Of a stretch of 64,000 nucleotides of DNA, positions 17,856 to 26,781 are shown piece after piece. The number at the start of each line of letters is the position of its first letter. Position 1 is the first letter of the stretch. The translations under genes and the position numbers were made by a program. The notes beneath the pieces were generated by a model. The model was not told the DNA's origin. It did not search any database and saw nothing but the letters and a program-made list of their open reading frames with translations. This DNA comes from Neobacillus sp. WH10 (GTDB lineage: Bacteria; Bacillota; Bacilli; Bacillales; Cytobacillaceae), in assembly GCF_030123405.1 (NCBI RefSeq), contig NZ_CP126110.1, forward strand, positions 3,596,001 to 3,660,000, written 5' to 3'.

Positions 17856-18818
17856 TTAGAATTTTCTTCTTCCAATATATTTTGCAATATCTCGAAGTGT
17901 TTTTTTGGCTTTATTTTCAGGTAATTCTTCTAATACAGCTAAAGCTTTATCTAAATAGAGATCACTCAGAGCAAATGACTTTTCAATTGCACCTGACTGT
18001 TTTATAAGGGAAATTATTTTTAAAATATCATCAGGAGCCATATTCTCATGAACCTTTTCAATTTCCCTTCGAATATCGTCATTTTCCATTGCAAAAAGGG
18101 CTGGAGCCGTAATATTACCTTGTAAAAGATCACTTCCTGCCGGCTTCCCTAATGCCTTCTCGGTAGAGGTGAAATCCAAAATATCATCGATAATTTGATA
18201 GGACATCCCCACGAAATACCCAAAACGGAAAAGTTTCTTATGGTAGGACTCTTCAACTCCTGCAGCAATTGCACCTAATTGGCAGCTGACAGCAATTAAC
18301 AAGGCGGTCTTTCTCTTGATTCTACGAAGATAATCCCTGAGGTTTTGATTAAAACGGTATTTGTCTTTTATCTGCTGAATTTCCCCTACAGTCACTTCAA
18401 CGATCGTATTTGCTAAAATTTTATGGGCAGCATGTTTTTCGATATTTGTCATTAATTCTAATGCGAGGGCAAAAACAAAGTCGCCTGTATACATCGCAAT
18501 TTTATTATCCCATTTTGATTTAACTGTTGGCTGGCCTCTGCGAAGATCAGCATCATCAATTACATCATCATGGACAAGGGATGCCATATGAATAAGTTCA
18601 AGGGCAACAGCAACATTTTTCATCACATGTATATCATAATGACCAAATTTACCCGCAAGCAAAACAAAAACAGGACGAATTCTTTTTCCTCCGGCTTGTA
18701 ATGTATGCATCGATGCTTGTTTCAAAAGAAGAGACTCAGTTTGAATTGTCTCTTCCAACTCTTTTTCGATTATGTTAATATCCGAATTCAAAAATGAATA
18801 CATCATTTTTAATTTCAT
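17856..18818 (-). CDS. hepT: Heptaprenyl diphosphate synthase component II
   Basis: HepT is the catalytic large subunit of the two-component heptaprenyl diphosphate synthase that makes the menaquinone-7 side chain. The first aspartate-rich motif is in HDDVIDDADLRRG and the second is DDILD, with GGKRIRPVFVLL and the GDFVFA segment between conserved helices. The 320-residue protein begins MKLKMMYSFLNSDINIIEKELE, aligned with the B. subtilis protein from its MKFKM segment. It is the last gene of hepS-menG-hepT, 43 bp after menG. Confidence 0.94.
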   Translation of the reverse strand: MKLKMMYSFLNSDINIIEKELEETIQTESLLLKQASMHTLQAGGKRIRPVFVLLAGKFGHYDIHVMKNVAVALELIHMASLVHDDVIDDADLRRGQPTVKSKWDNKIAMYTGDFVFALALELMTNIEKHAAHKILANTIVEVTVGEIQQIKDKYRFNQNLRDYLRRIKRKTALLIAVSCQLGAIAAGVEESYHKKLFRFGYFVGMSYQIIDDILDFTSTEKALGKPAGSDLLQGNITAPALFAMENDDIRREIEKVHENMAPDDILKIISLIKQSGAIEKSFALSDLYLDKALAVLEELPENKAKKTLRDIAKYIGRRKF

Positions 18819-18861
18819 TTGTATTCACCCAGCTTTTCATCCTGTCTTCAATATCAATATA

Positions 18862-19566
18862 TTAATTTTTTTTGCCAATATGAACAGCGGCCGCACCCCC
18901 GCTATACGATTTGAATTTCACTTCGTTGAAGCCCGCTTGTTCAAACATTTTGGCAAGCTCCCTCATTCCCGGAAAATCACGTGCTGATTCATGAAGCCAA
19001 GCATATTCTCTATAGCTCTTTGCTAACAATTTTCCAAACATCGGCATAATAAATCGGAAATAAAAATAATATAGCTGTTTATAGCCAATTAAAGTAGGCT
19101 GTGATGTCTCAAGACAGACAGCAATACCACCCGGCTTTACAACCCGATACATTTCTTTTAATACCTGTAAGTAATCAGGGACATTCCTTAATCCAAAGCC
19201 AATCGTAACATAATCAAAGCTATTATCAGGAAAGGGCAGTTCCATTGCGTTACCATGGATTAAATTAACCTGACGAAGCCCCAGGCCGTTAACCTTTTCA
19301 ATTCCGACATTCAACATATTTTGGCTAAAATCTAACCCAGTCACTTCACCAGTCGGACCTACTGCTTCAGCTAAGGCAATTGTCCAATCAGCCGTTCCAC
19401 AGCAAACATCGAGAGCTTTTGCACCATGCTGAACATTCATTCTTTTCATGGTGTCCTTCCGCCACTTGATGTGCTGCTGAAAACTAATAACTGAGTTCAT
19501 TTTATCATAGTTATCAGATATCTTTTCAAACACATTGTGAACGCGCTGTTCTTTCGATTGCTGCAT
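18862..19566 (-). CDS. menG: Demethylmenaquinone methyltransferase
   Basis: MenG/UbiE performs the final SAM-dependent C-methylation of demethylmenaquinone. The class I methyltransferase motif I is [10 protein letters not shown] (about residues 51-60), followed by [28 protein letters not shown] and VVKPGG. The 234-residue length is typical. It sits between hepS and hepT with only 3 bp to the hepS stop, as in B. subtilis, so the three genes form a menaquinone operon serving the QcrABC complex encoded nearby. Confidence 0.95.
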   Translation of the reverse strand: MQQSKEQRVHNVFEKISDNYDKMNSVISFQQHIKWRKDTMKRMNVQHGAKALDVCCGTADWTIALAEAVGPTGEVTGLDFSQNMLNVGIEKVNGLGLRQVNLIHGNAMELPFPDNSFDYVTIGFGLRNVPDYLQVLKEMYRVVKPGGIAVCLETSQPTLIGYKQLYYFYFRFIMPMFGKLLAKSYREYAWLHESARDFPGMRELAKMFEQAGFNEVKFKSYSGGAAAVHIGKKN

Positions 19567-19569
19567 TTT

Positions 19570-20382
19570 TTACCCTTCTTCCACAAAAGTTTTTGCATAT
19601 GGCTGGTATTGATTCAACAACAACGTAATCCTTTTTTCAAGTAAGTCATTACAGTAAGGAAGCTGTTTTACTCCTTTTTCAATCACTTGTTTTGAAAGTT
19701 CTAGATAATGGTCGCAAATCTGTAATAAATGATTTCGCTGCTCACCTGATAATTCTTTCAATTTTGTTTCATTACCAGGGAAGATAATATTCTTCAAGGA
19801 TTCAAACAATATGGAGCTTTCCGAATGAAAATATTGCTTTTTTTCATTTAGTAACCTTTTAAAAAATAAAAAATTAGCAATAAAATCATTCCATATATCT
19901 ACTTTAAAATAATCGGAGAACTTTGTAAGTATAGAACTTTCAATCCTCTTAATACTATTCATCAGTTTTTCTATTCCCTCAAGATTACATTGGTAAATAA
20001 AAATCTTATTTTCGTTGACTTCTTTTACCCCTTTTGAAAGTGATTTAATCATCATAATATCTTCTGAATCGGCAAGAAGTTTATAATATAAGCCGCTAAA
20101 ATAATCCCCGGCGAGAACTGTTAACTGACGATTTTTTTCATCTTTTGATTCATTGGAAATATGTTCATGGGTATCAAGGGCAATTTGAATTAACATAGTT
20201 GATAAAGCATAGTTCTGGATATCACGAAATGACAATTCAAGCCGATCCATTATTGAGATGAGGACAAGAAGCTTATCATCGTCAATAATAGGGGTTTCAA
20301 TGTAATCGAGCAAGTATGAATCAAAAACCTTTTTCTCGATTTGCTCCCTAATAATTGTAAATTTTTGTCGAATATCCTGCAC
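19570..20382 (-). CDS. hepS: Heptaprenyl diphosphate synthase component I
   Basis: HepS is the small non-catalytic subunit that pairs with HepT and controls product chain length. The 270-residue protein is helical and lacks DDxxD motifs. Its segments DSYLLDYIETPIIDDDKLL and GDYFSGLYYKLLA are characteristic. The start is a GTG behind AAGGGTG. It is the first gene of hepS-menG-hepT. The 311-bp region upstream holds a dispersed repeat, and no mtrB-folE linkage is visible through it. Confidence 0.88.
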   Translation of the reverse strand: MQDIRQKFTIIREQIEKKVFDSYLLDYIETPIIDDDKLLVLISIMDRLELSFRDIQNYALSTMLIQIALDTHEHISNESKDEKNRQLTVLAGDYFSGLYYKLLADSEDIMMIKSLSKGVKEVNENKIFIYQCNLEGIEKLMNSIKRIESSILTKFSDYFKVDIWNDFIANFLFFKRLLNEKKQYFHSESSILFESLKNIIFPGNETKLKELSGEQRNHLLQICDHYLELSKQVIEKGVKQLPYCNDLLEKRITLLLNQYQPYAKTFVEEG

Positions 20383-20693
20383 TCAAATCACCCTTGCTTC
20401 CACGAAGTAATATTCTATGTATTTTTATTTGCCGATAGGAAAGTATAACTTTCCAATCAGGCATAAGTGCAACTACGCCTCTGTCTTCACCTAGCGGCTT
20501 GCCAATCGGCGAGTTTTCTTTATCTTTTGGAAAGAAAAATTCATGCCCATGATATAAAGAAAATCATAGTCTAATTTCTTTAACACAAGACAGACAACAT
20601 TATATCATAAAAGGCATCCTATGGGCAGGAATTCACAAAATAATCATCACTATACGACTTTGACTTATTACATTCTGATTAGAAAAGCCCTGC
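20383..20693. other. Gene-free gap between hepS and mtrB
   Basis: This 311-bp stretch carries one full copy of the dispersed 91-bp repeat (20431-20524, listed separately) and AT-rich sequence that presumably includes the hepS promoter. I see no coding frame with a ribosome-binding site. Confidence 0.6.
20431..20524 (+). repeat. Dispersed ~91-bp repeat, copy 1
   Basis: It begins GCCGATAGGAAAGTATAACT, with a GGAAAGT/ACTTTCC palindrome, continues through GCATAAGTGCAACTACGCC and CTCTGTCTTC, and ends GGCGAGTTTTCTTTA. The outer parts GCCGAT and ATCGGC are complementary, so the unit can fold. Other copies are at 36515, 36606 and, inverted, 25455. It contains no open frame. Confidence 0.8.
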
Positions 20694-20930
20694 TTATTTC
20701 TTCATTTCACTTTCTATTTCACCAAATTGGGTGAGAATTTTTGCCTCTCCCCTAATTTTGATTGCTGAAGTATGCTCCGTAAATTGAGCTATTAGTACCT
20801 CACCCTTATCAAGCTTTTCTGAATGATGGAATCTTGTATCTGTACCTCTAGTTAAACCGATTACACTTACACCATCTTCTATAGCTTTAATGACTACATA
20901 ATCATTATTTTGCTGATTGCGCTTTTCCAA
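20694..20930 (-). CDS. mtrB: Tryptophan RNA-binding attenuation protein (TRAP)
   Basis: TRAP is an 11-subunit ring that, when loaded with tryptophan, binds spaced GAG/UAG triplets in leader RNAs and represses trp genes. Near-complete identity to the Bacillus family is seen in [40 protein letters not shown] and [14 protein letters not shown], including the tryptophan-pocket and KKR-like RNA-contact lysines and arginines. The open frame begins with a GTG at 20966, but the TTG at 20930 lies six bases behind GGAGTGA and gives 78 residues, close to the ~75 of B. subtilis. It follows folE by 38 bp, forming the folE-mtrB pair. Its classical trp targets are absent from this window. Confidence 0.93.
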   Translation of the reverse strand: MEKRNQQNNDYVVIKAIEDGVSVIGLTRGTDTRFHHSEKLDKGEVLIAQFTEHTSAIKIRGEAKILTQFGEIESEMKK

Positions 20931-20968
20931 TTTAATCACTCCAAATATGTTAGAAATAATCGACACTA

Positions 20969-21532
20969 CTATTTTATTAAGGAAAGCACCTCAGAACGAG
21001 CAATTGCATCATCTGCAAAAACGCCGCGAACTGCAGTTGTAACTGTTTTTGAGCCCGGCTTTTTTACACCGCGCATCGTCATGCACATATGCTCTGCTTC
21101 AACCACTATCATAACCCCATGGGGCTCTAGCTTTTCCATCATGCTGTCTGCGATGGTCGAGGTAATCCTTTCTTGAAGCTGCGGTCTTTTGGCAACTGCC
21201 TCAACAGCCCGTGCTAATTTACTTAAGCCCGTGACACGGCCGTTTTGCGGAATGTAGGCCACATGTGCTTTTCCAAAGAATGGGACGAGATGATGTTCGC
21301 ACATCGAGTAAAACGGAATATCCTTCACTAACACTAATTCTTCATGGTCTTCACTAAAAATTGTCTCAAAATGCTGCTTTGGATCCTCATTTAATCCGCT
21401 GAACACTTCCTCATACATTTTTGCCACTCTTTTTGGTGTGTCAAGCAGACCTTCACGATTTGGCTCTTCACCGATTGCTTCTAATATTAAACGCACCGCC
21501 TCTTCAATTTGGGCACGGTTTACTTCTACCAT
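20969..21532 (-). CDS. folE: GTP cyclohydrolase I
   Basis: FolE (MtrA) converts GTP to dihydroneopterin triphosphate, the first step of folate synthesis. The 187-residue protein contains [20 protein letters not shown], with the zinc cysteine and histidines, followed by RPQLQERIT, and [14 protein letters not shown] with the second zinc cysteine. It is directly upstream of mtrB, the arrangement known as the mtrAB operon. Confidence 0.96.
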   Translation of the reverse strand: MVEVNRAQIEEAVRLILEAIGEEPNREGLLDTPKRVAKMYEEVFSGLNEDPKQHFETIFSEDHEELVLVKDIPFYSMCEHHLVPFFGKAHVAYIPQNGRVTGLSKLARAVEAVAKRPQLQERITSTIADSMMEKLEPHGVMIVVEAEHMCMTMRGVKKPGSKTVTTAVRGVFADDAIARSEVLSLIK

Positions 21533-21651
21533 AACGAATACCTCCTAGAGTATATCTATCAAGTATAGACGACAAGTACATATTAGCACAATCCTTTCTT
21601 TACAGGCAAAAAACAAAATTCTTTTTCATCATGTGGATTATAAAAAAGAAA

Positions 21652-21685
21652 AAAGGCCATGGAATATTCCCATGACCTTTTTGCT
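21652..21685 (-). terminator. Intrinsic terminator of hbs
   Basis: The arms AAAAGGCCATGG and CCATGACCTTTTT around AATATTC end in a T-run on the minus strand, 33 bp after the hbs stop. Confidence 0.82.
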
Positions 21686-21717
21686 TTAGCAATCGCTTAA
21701 AGCAATAATTTATGTAA

Positions 21718-21990
21718 TTATTTTACTGCGTCTTTAAGCGCTTTACCTGGTTTGAAAGCTGGAACCTTGCTAGCAGCGATTTCGATTTCTTCACCTGTTT
21801 GAGGGTTACGACCTTTACGTGCCGCACGCTCGCGTACTTCAAAGTTACCAAAACCAATTAATTGTACTTTATCACCATTTTTTAAAGCATCTAAAATTGC
21901 ATCAAAAACAGCATCAACTGCTTTTGTAGCGTCCTTTTTTGAAAGCTCGCTAGCTTCAGCAACTGCATTAATAAGTTCTGTCTTGTTCAT
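21718..21990 (-). CDS. hbs: Nucleoid-associated protein HU (HBsu)
   Basis: HBsu is the essential histone-like DNA-bending protein of Bacillus. The 90-residue sequence [20 protein letters not shown]... carries the beta-arm DNA-contact signature [19 protein letters not shown] and ends [13 protein letters not shown]. An in-frame GTG three codons upstream exists, but the ATG at 21990 lies six bases behind GGAGGTG and matches the family start. The gene lies downstream of spoIVA on the same strand and has its own upstream region. Confidence 0.97.
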   Translation of the reverse strand: MNKTELINAVAEASELSKKDATKAVDAVFDAILDALKNGDKVQLIGFGNFEVRERAARKGRNPQTGEEIEIAASKVPAFKPGKALKDAVK

Positions 21991-22307
21991 GCCATTCACC
22001 TCCTCCCAAAGAATTGATCAAGATTCGTAAATAAGATTACTTATCTACATTTCTAAACAATTTTTCTAATTTCTATACGTCATAGCGCGTTTTTATTACC
22101 AATTTAGCACATATCGACTTTTTAAGTGACATAATTCTTTTTTTAATAAGGAATATAAGGTTCCAAGCACTATAACGTAATTCTGTTAAAAGATTATCAT
22201 AATCAATTCAGCATAGCAAGAAGATTTCATGAAATTATGGTAATCTTTTCTTTCGTTCGACAAAATTCTACTATTTTGGACTTTTTTGGTTAAAATATTG
22301 TCACAAA
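21991..22307. other. hbs upstream region
   Basis: This AT-rich stretch of roughly 300 bp between hbs and the intron remnant presumably contains the hbs promoters. Weak sigma-A-like boxes such as TATAGA near 22075 are present, but none is convincing enough to call. I see no coding frame. Confidence 0.4.
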
Positions 22308-22419
22308 GTAGAGTAAGAAACTGATTTCAGAGGGATATCCTTTCGGCCATCTCTTTTACTTTCAGTTCTCCTCATCAAACCGTACGTGAGGTTTTCCCTT
22401 ATACGATTGCTGGGCACAC
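22308..22419 (-). mobile_element. Internally deleted group II intron remnant (5' end plus domains V-VI)
   Basis: On the minus strand the element starts GTGTGCCCAGCA, matching the GUGYG 5' end of bacterial group II introns. It then jumps straight to a domain V-like hairpin: ATCGTATAAGG, a GGAAAA loop, then CCTCACGTACGGTT. A domain VI-like stem with a GGCC-GAAA-GGAT tip follows, and the element ends in ACTCTAC. Domains I-IV and the reverse transcriptase are missing. In domain V the usual catalytic AGC triad position reads AAT, so it should be inactive. It starts three bases after the T-run of the spoIVA terminator, the insertion preference known for class C introns. The class is my inference. 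Confidence 0.72.
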
Positions 22420-22422
22420 AAT

Positions 22423-22447
22423 AAAAAAAGACTCCGATCGGGAGTCC
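22423..22447 (-). terminator. Intrinsic terminator of spoIVA
   Basis: The arms GACTCC and GGAGTC around CGATC are followed by seven T residues on the minus strand, seven bases after the spoIVA stop. Confidence 0.85.
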
Positions 22448-22453
22448 GAAAAT

Positions 22454-23932
22454 CTATAGGATAATGGCAATTAAGCCGCCTGACCCTTCGTTTATGATTC
22501 TCTCTAAAGTTTCTTTTAATTTATATCTTGCATTCTCCGGCATCAAGGAAAGCTTAGCTTGGATCCCTTCACGGACGATGGAACTTAGGCTGCGCCCAAA
22601 GATATCAGAATTCCAAATCGATAATGGATCATCCTCGAAGTCCTGCATTAGGTAGCGGACAAGCTCCTCACTTTGTTTTTCCGTGCCAATTATAGGGGCA
22701 AATTCTGATTCTACATCAACCTTAATCATGTGAATCGATGGCGCTACTGCTCTTAACCTAACTCCAAACCTTGCACCTTGACGGATGATTTCCGGTTCCT
22801 CAAGGCTCATATCAGAAAGGGTTGGTGAGGCAATCCCGTAACCTGTCTGTTTCACCATTTTTAAGGCATCTGAAATGTGATCATATTCTGCTTTTGCATG
22901 GGCAAAATCCTGCATTAGTTCAAGAAGATGATCTTTCCCTCTGATTTCTACCCCAACAATTTCTTTTAAAATATCATCATATAATTCATCTGGGGCAAGC
23001 AAATCGATTTCTGCAACACCTGAACCCATCTCTATCCCCGCTAAGCCCGCTCGCTCAATAAAATCAAAGTCACTAAACTGCTGAACTACACGATCAACAT
23101 CTCGTAATCTCTTGATATCTTTTACTGTATCCTTTACAGCCTCTTGATAGCTTTCACGGAGCCAATGGTTTTCTCTCAGCACCATTACCCAGCTTGGAAG
23201 GTTGACATTAACCTCAAGTACTGGGAACTCGTAAAGTGCCTCGCGAAGGACATTGAGGACATCGCTGTCACGCATGCTTTCAACACTCATTGCAATTACA
23301 GGAATATCATATTTTTCAGCTAAACTTGATCTAAGTGTTTCGGTGCTAGGATGGTATGGCTGTGCACTGTTAACAACCATGATAAATGGTTTGCCAACTT
23401 CCTTCAGCTCATCAATCACTCTTTCTTCCGCTTCAATATAGTTACTTCGAGGAATCTCTCCAATTGTTCCATCCGTTGTGACGACTACCCCTATTGTGGA
23501 ATGTTCCTGTATTACTTTTCTTGTTCCAATCTCGGCCGCTTCGTGAAACGGTATAGGTTCTTCGTACCAAGGTGTATTAATCATTCTCGGTCCATTTTCA
23601 TCCTCATAGCCTTTAGCACCCGGTACAGTATACCCAACACAGTCAACCAGTCTGATATTAACATTAAGGCCCTCATCGACATGAACAGTTGCTGCCTGAT
23701 TTGGCACAAATTTCGGCTCGGTTGTCATGATTGTTTTTCCGGCTGCACTTTGCGGCAGCTCATCTTGTGCCCTTGATCTCTCTGCCTCACTGTTTATATT
23801 CGGCAAAACAACAAGCTCCATAAATTTTTTAATAAAAGTTGACTTTCCTGTTCGTACTGCTCCTACTACTCCTAAATAAATATCGCCGCCTGTTCTTTCG
23901 GCAATATCTTTAAAAATATCGACCTTTTCCAA
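22454..23932 (-). CDS. spoIVA: Stage IV sporulation protein A, spore coat scaffold ATPase
   Basis: SpoIVA polymerises with ATP hydrolysis around the forespore and forms the basement layer of the coat. The 492-residue protein has an N-terminal TRAFAC-class nucleotide-binding domain with Walker A GAVRTGKST (residues 24-32), VDCVGYTVPGAKGYEDENG as switch/Walker B region and VVNSAQP. Middle and C-terminal coat-assembly domains follow, ending GGLIAIIL, which docks to SpoVM-decorated membrane. The start is a TTG behind AGGAGGGGATCAC. GTCATAA and CATAAACA boxes around 24009-24035 on the minus strand resemble sigma-E elements, but the spacing is not ideal. Confidence 0.96.
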   Translation of the reverse strand: MEKVDIFKDIAERTGGDIYLGVVGAVRTGKSTFIKKFMELVVLPNINSEAERSRAQDELPQSAAGKTIMTTEPKFVPNQAATVHVDEGLNVNIRLVDCVGYTVPGAKGYEDENGPRMINTPWYEEPIPFHEAAEIGTRKVIQEHSTIGVVVTTDGTIGEIPRSNYIEAEERVIDELKEVGKPFIMVVNSAQPYHPSTETLRSSLAEKYDIPVIAMSVESMRDSDVLNVLREALYEFPVLEVNVNLPSWVMVLRENHWLRESYQEAVKDTVKDIKRLRDVDRVVQQFSDFDFIERAGLAGIEMGSGVAEIDLLAPDELYDDILKEIVGVEIRGKDHLLELMQDFAHAKAEYDHISDALKMVKQTGYGIASPTLSDMSLEEPEIIRQGARFGVRLRAVAPSIHMIKVDVESEFAPIIGTEKQSEELVRYLMQDFEDDPLSIWNSDIFGRSLSSIVREGIQAKLSLMPENARYKLKETLERIINEGSGGLIAIIL

Positions 23933-24187
23933 GTGATCCCCTCCTGATCATAGAGTAAAGTGGGATAATTTCATCCATATTAGGTATTTTTGGACAGTAT
24001 ATGTTTATGACGTTGTCCTATCTTGTTATGACACTTTTCTAAAAATTTTTACCCCCCTTATTAAAAAATCGTTAGGTGCCCTGATATCTGTAATTCGCTG
24101 AACATTTCAATTTATGGAGGGTTTCTAACTATGGACACGTGTATGGAAACACCAAAATATCCATATCACGATATTATTTTTCAACAT

Positions 24188-24230
24188 AAAAAAACCCTTC
24201 TCCTACAATATATTTCTAAGGAGAAGGGTT
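24188..24230 (-). terminator. Intrinsic terminator downstream of yphF
   Basis: The perfect 11-bp arms AACCCTTCTCC and GGAGAAGGGTT with a 16-base loop continue into seven T residues on the minus strand. The hairpin lies about 230 bp beyond the yphF stop, with a repeat block between them. Confidence 0.8.
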
Positions 24231-24240
24231 ATGACTAAAA

Positions 24241-24420
24241 ATAAAAGCGGAAGCACCCGTATAGCGCACAACAGGCCAGGGGCCCACTCCGACTGAAATA
24301 AAGGAAAAACGAAAAGCAGAAGCACCTTGAACAGGCGCTAGAGCTAGACAACACGGAGCTATAGTCGTTTCGATGTTAACTTATCGTAGGGAGGAGCGGA
24401 TGGCCACTTGTCGCAGTGTG
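24241..24420. repeat. Dispersed GCGGAAGCACC-type repeat block, copy 1
   Basis: The block contains AAAGCGGAAGCACCCGTATA, then AAAGCAGAAGCACCTTGAAC, GGCGCTAGAGCTAGACAA and CTTATCGTAGGGAGGAGCGG. The same vocabulary (CGTATAGCGG, CTATCGAAGGG, GCTAG near the end) occurs at 43761-44020 and 44611-44720. It has no coding potential and sits in the yphF 3' region. Confidence 0.6.
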
Positions 24421-24461
24421 CTGAACTAGAGTGTTAACAAATTTCAAAGTGATAAAAAATA

Positions 24462-25172
24462 TTATTCTTCGAGAAAAACGGGTTCCTTACCATTGGAATC
24501 AACCGTGTACGGTAAAGAATATGCCGGAACAAACATCGAGTCATTCACTAAAATGGAGCGAATATCCTCGCCAGGTTTTAGAACTAAGTCTGTTTTCTTA
24601 AGTGCTTGATAAAGGTCTGGCCGATAATCCACGTAAACCTCAGCATCCCCTGTTATGACCAAGGAGAGGTTTTGATTCGTAAAGGGACTACTAACATATG
24701 GAGGCTCCTTATATCCTAATTGTTTATAATCCAGTGAAAACACATTTTTGGAAATCTGTTTTTTATAGGGTGGAAAACCGTTTGTTTTTATTCTTAATTT
24801 AATATCACGAATGGTTTCTGTCATCCGTAAGTCAAGTAATTTAACAGTAGGATTGGTTTCCACATCAACGAGTACATATTGAAAAACCCCTCCGCTTTCA
24901 AAGGCATTTCCTGGAGGTTCAGCCATGTACTTAGGAGCAATTTTTTTAAAGTCAATCGGATATTTTTGATATATAGGTGTATCCGCCTCCTTAGTTTTAA
25001 TCGGCAGAATCCCTCCATTGTCCTTCCTAAAGTCATCCACAGCAGTTTGCACTGCTTGGATTTGATCTTTATAAGGGATTTGATTCTGTTCCAATTCTTC
25101 TTTAGGGTACATACATCCTGATAACAGCATTACTGTTAAAACAAGAAAAAAGCCTAGCATGTTTCTTTTCAT
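24462..25172 (-). CDS. yphF: Lipoprotein YphF
   Basis: The 236-residue protein has a lipoprotein signal with lipobox LLSGC (cysteine near residue 20), followed by an extracytoplasmic region with no recognisable catalytic motif. Its position between spoIVA and yphE matches B. subtilis yphF. The role is unknown; a sporulation link is suggested only by the neighbourhood. It lies 33 bp after yphE. Confidence 0.8.
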   Translation of the reverse strand: MKRNMLGFFLVLTVMLLSGCMYPKEELEQNQIPYKDQIQAVQTAVDDFRKDNGGILPIKTKEADTPIYQKYPIDFKKIAPKYMAEPPGNAFESGGVFQYVLVDVETNPTVKLLDLRMTETIRDIKLRIKTNGFPPYKKQISKNVFSLDYKQLGYKEPPYVSSPFTNQNLSLVITGDAEVYVDYRPDLYQALKKTDLVLKPGEDIRSILVNDSMFVPAYSLPYTVDSNGKEPVFLEE

Positions 25173-25205
25173 AAAATCACCTTTTTATCTATGTATTTAA
25201 TCTTG

Positions 25206-25391
25206 TTATCCAAGGAATACAATCAGCAGAGTCAATCCTGAAACAATCAAAAATATATAAGCGATAATTGCTGTCAAAACCCGGAAAACCCCTTTTAATT
25301 TATACCTGCTTAAATAAATGGTTATGATCGCAAGAAACATAAGAGCCATACCGGCAATTGATATCCACATTTTTAACATACCTGGTGACAA
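25206..25391 (-). CDS. yphE: Small DUF2768 membrane protein YphE
   Basis: This 61-residue protein consists essentially of two transmembrane helices (about 8-27 and 34-60) joined by a basic SRYKLKG loop, as expected for the DUF2768/YphE family next to yphF. The start is a TTG seven bases behind GGGGGA. The function is unknown. It probably forms a transcript with yphF, since no terminator lies in the 33-bp gap. Confidence 0.75.
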   Translation of the reverse strand: MSPGMLKMWISIAGMALMFLAIITIYLSRYKLKGVFRVLTAIIAYIFLIVSGLTLLIVFLG

Positions 25392-25454
25392 ACATCATTC
25401 CCCCTTTTTCGACTGCTATTATACCATAGGTTAATGTTGTAAAAAAAATAAAAA

Positions 25455-25540
25455 ACTCTTCCATAGGCAAGCCCCTTAAGGCGAAGACAGAGGCGTAGTT
25501 GCTCTTATGCATAAAAAGAAAGTTATCCTTCCTTTGGGCC
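25455..25540 (-). repeat. Dispersed ~91-bp repeat, inverted copy
   Basis: Read on the minus strand it follows the same order as the copies at 20431 and 36515: GGATAACTTTC, ATGCATAAGAGCAACTACGC, CTCTGTCTTCGCC, then GGCTTGCC and GAGTTTTTT. It is more diverged than the others, especially in the first palindrome. Confidence 0.72.
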
Positions 25541-25582
25541 AAAAAAAACTGAAGTAAAGAGGGGCGAATTCTCTACTTCAGT
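25541..25582 (-). terminator. Intrinsic terminator downstream of gpsA
   Basis: The arms ACTGAAGTAGAG and CTCTTTACTTCAGT with loop AATTCGCCC continue into TTTTTTT on the minus strand, 135 bp after the gpsA stop. Confidence 0.8.
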
Positions 25583-25717
25583 AAATTGGACTAAATAACC
25601 CATTCTCCAGCGTCATACTACCAGGATGCTTCGTTGCATTGTATGCAATTTAGATAAAAAGCGCATCATATGAACGCCTAATTTATTTTTGATAAAGCAC
25701 AATTTTAGTCTTCAGTA

Positions 25718-26761
25718 TTATTTTTCATCAAGCACATTCACTAAATCTTCCATCTCATGAGTTTTCCCACGAGCCATTAACACATCAACTGCATCTTTTG
25801 GGTTCTTACCATTAAATAGTACGTTGTAAAGTGCAGAGGTAATAGGCATAGTGACATCATACTTTTTAGCTAGCTGATAAGCTGCTTTGGTTGTTCTTAC
25901 ACCCTCAACGACCATTCCCATATTATCAAGAACTTCATCTAGTGTTTTCCCCTTACCAAGTAAATTGCCAGCTCTCCAGTTCCTCGAATGGACACTAGTA
26001 CATGTAACAATTAAATCGCCTATTCCTGTTAATCCTGAAAATGTTAACGGATTTGCACCCATTTTTGTACCAAGACGTGCTATTTCCGCTAATCCACGGG
26101 TTATCAAGGCCGCCTTAGCATTATCCCCATAGCCAAGTCCATCTGTTATACCTGCAGCTAATGCAATAATATTTTTTAATGCACCGCCAATTTCAACACC
26201 AATTACATCTGAATTCGTGTATACACGAAAATTATGATTGATGAATAAGTCTTGGATCTTTTCAGCAGCTTCCATATTTTCTGAAGCAACCGTTACTGTT
26301 GTTGGGTGCCTAAGGCTAACCTCTTCAGCATGACTTGGGCCTGAAAGGACGACAACGTCTTTTAAGAGCTCTTTTGGCATTTCTTCATTAATCATTTCGG
26401 TTATTCGTAACAGCGTATCTGGCTCAATTCCTTTACTAACATGTGCAATCGTAATAGGAACTGCTTGTACTGCACGGATTTTCCTAAGAACTTCGCGAAT
26501 AGCCTTTGTAGGAACAGCTAAAATAACTGTGTCCACTCCTGATAAAGCATCACTTAATGAAGCATAGCCAACAATTAATTCTGGCAAAATAATTTCAGGC
26601 AAATATTTTTTATTTGTATGATATTCATTGATTTCCTTTACTTGGTCTTCATTATGGCTCCATAGACGAACCTCATGAGCATTATCTGCTAGAACAATCG
26701 CTAATGCTGTTCCCCAGCTTCCAGCGCCTACAACGGCTATAGCCGTTTTTTTATCCTGCAT
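25718..26761 (-). CDS. gpsA: NAD(P)-dependent glycerol-3-phosphate dehydrogenase
   Basis: GpsA reduces dihydroxyacetone phosphate to sn-glycerol-3-phosphate for phospholipid and teichoic acid synthesis. The 347-residue protein has the Rossmann motif [10 protein letters not shown] at 12-21, the catalytic-lysine region [20 protein letters not shown], and [14 protein letters not shown]. It follows der by 20 bp, as in most Bacillus genomes. Confidence 0.96.
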   Translation of the reverse strand: MQDKKTAIAVVGAGSWGTALAIVLADNAHEVRLWSHNEDQVKEINEYHTNKKYLPEIILPELIVGYASLSDALSGVDTVILAVPTKAIREVLRKIRAVQAVPITIAHVSKGIEPDTLLRITEMINEEMPKELLKDVVVLSGPSHAEEVSLRHPTTVTVASENMEAAEKIQDLFINHNFRVYTNSDVIGVEIGGALKNIIALAAGITDGLGYGDNAKAALITRGLAEIARLGTKMGANPLTFSGLTGIGDLIVTCTSVHSRNWRAGNLLGKGKTLDEVLDNMGMVVEGVRTTKAAYQLAKKYDVTMPITSALYNVLFNGKNPKDAVDVLMARGKTHEMEDLVNVLDEK

Positions 26762-26781
26762 TATCGTACACCCGCCTCATC

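Larger units (their letters stand above)
23933..24461. other. Gene-free region between spoIVA and yphF
   Basis: This ~530-bp stretch holds, from left to right, the spoIVA upstream region, the yphF terminator (24188-24230), and a repeat-like block (24241-24420). A 36-codon plus-strand frame at 24131 runs through the terminator hairpin and is not called. Confidence 0.5.
25392..25717. other. Gene-free gap between yphE and gpsA
   Basis: This 326-bp region contains an inverted copy of the dispersed 91-bp repeat (25455-25540) and the gpsA terminator (25541-25582). The remaining ~130 bp beside gpsA shows no frame or motif that I can support. Confidence 0.55.

Noticed and set aside
24000..24040. Sigma-E promoter for spoIVA from GTCATAA and CATAAACA/CATATACT boxes.
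   Set aside because: The spacer is 16 or 22 bases instead of 14, unlike the good matches upstream of cotJA and dacB, so it is mentioned but not called.
24131..24241. Plus-strand 36-codon frame with a GGAGGG-like upstream site between spoIVA and yphF.
   Set aside because: Its second half runs through the perfect terminator hairpin of yphF and no family resemblance is seen; coding is unlikely.
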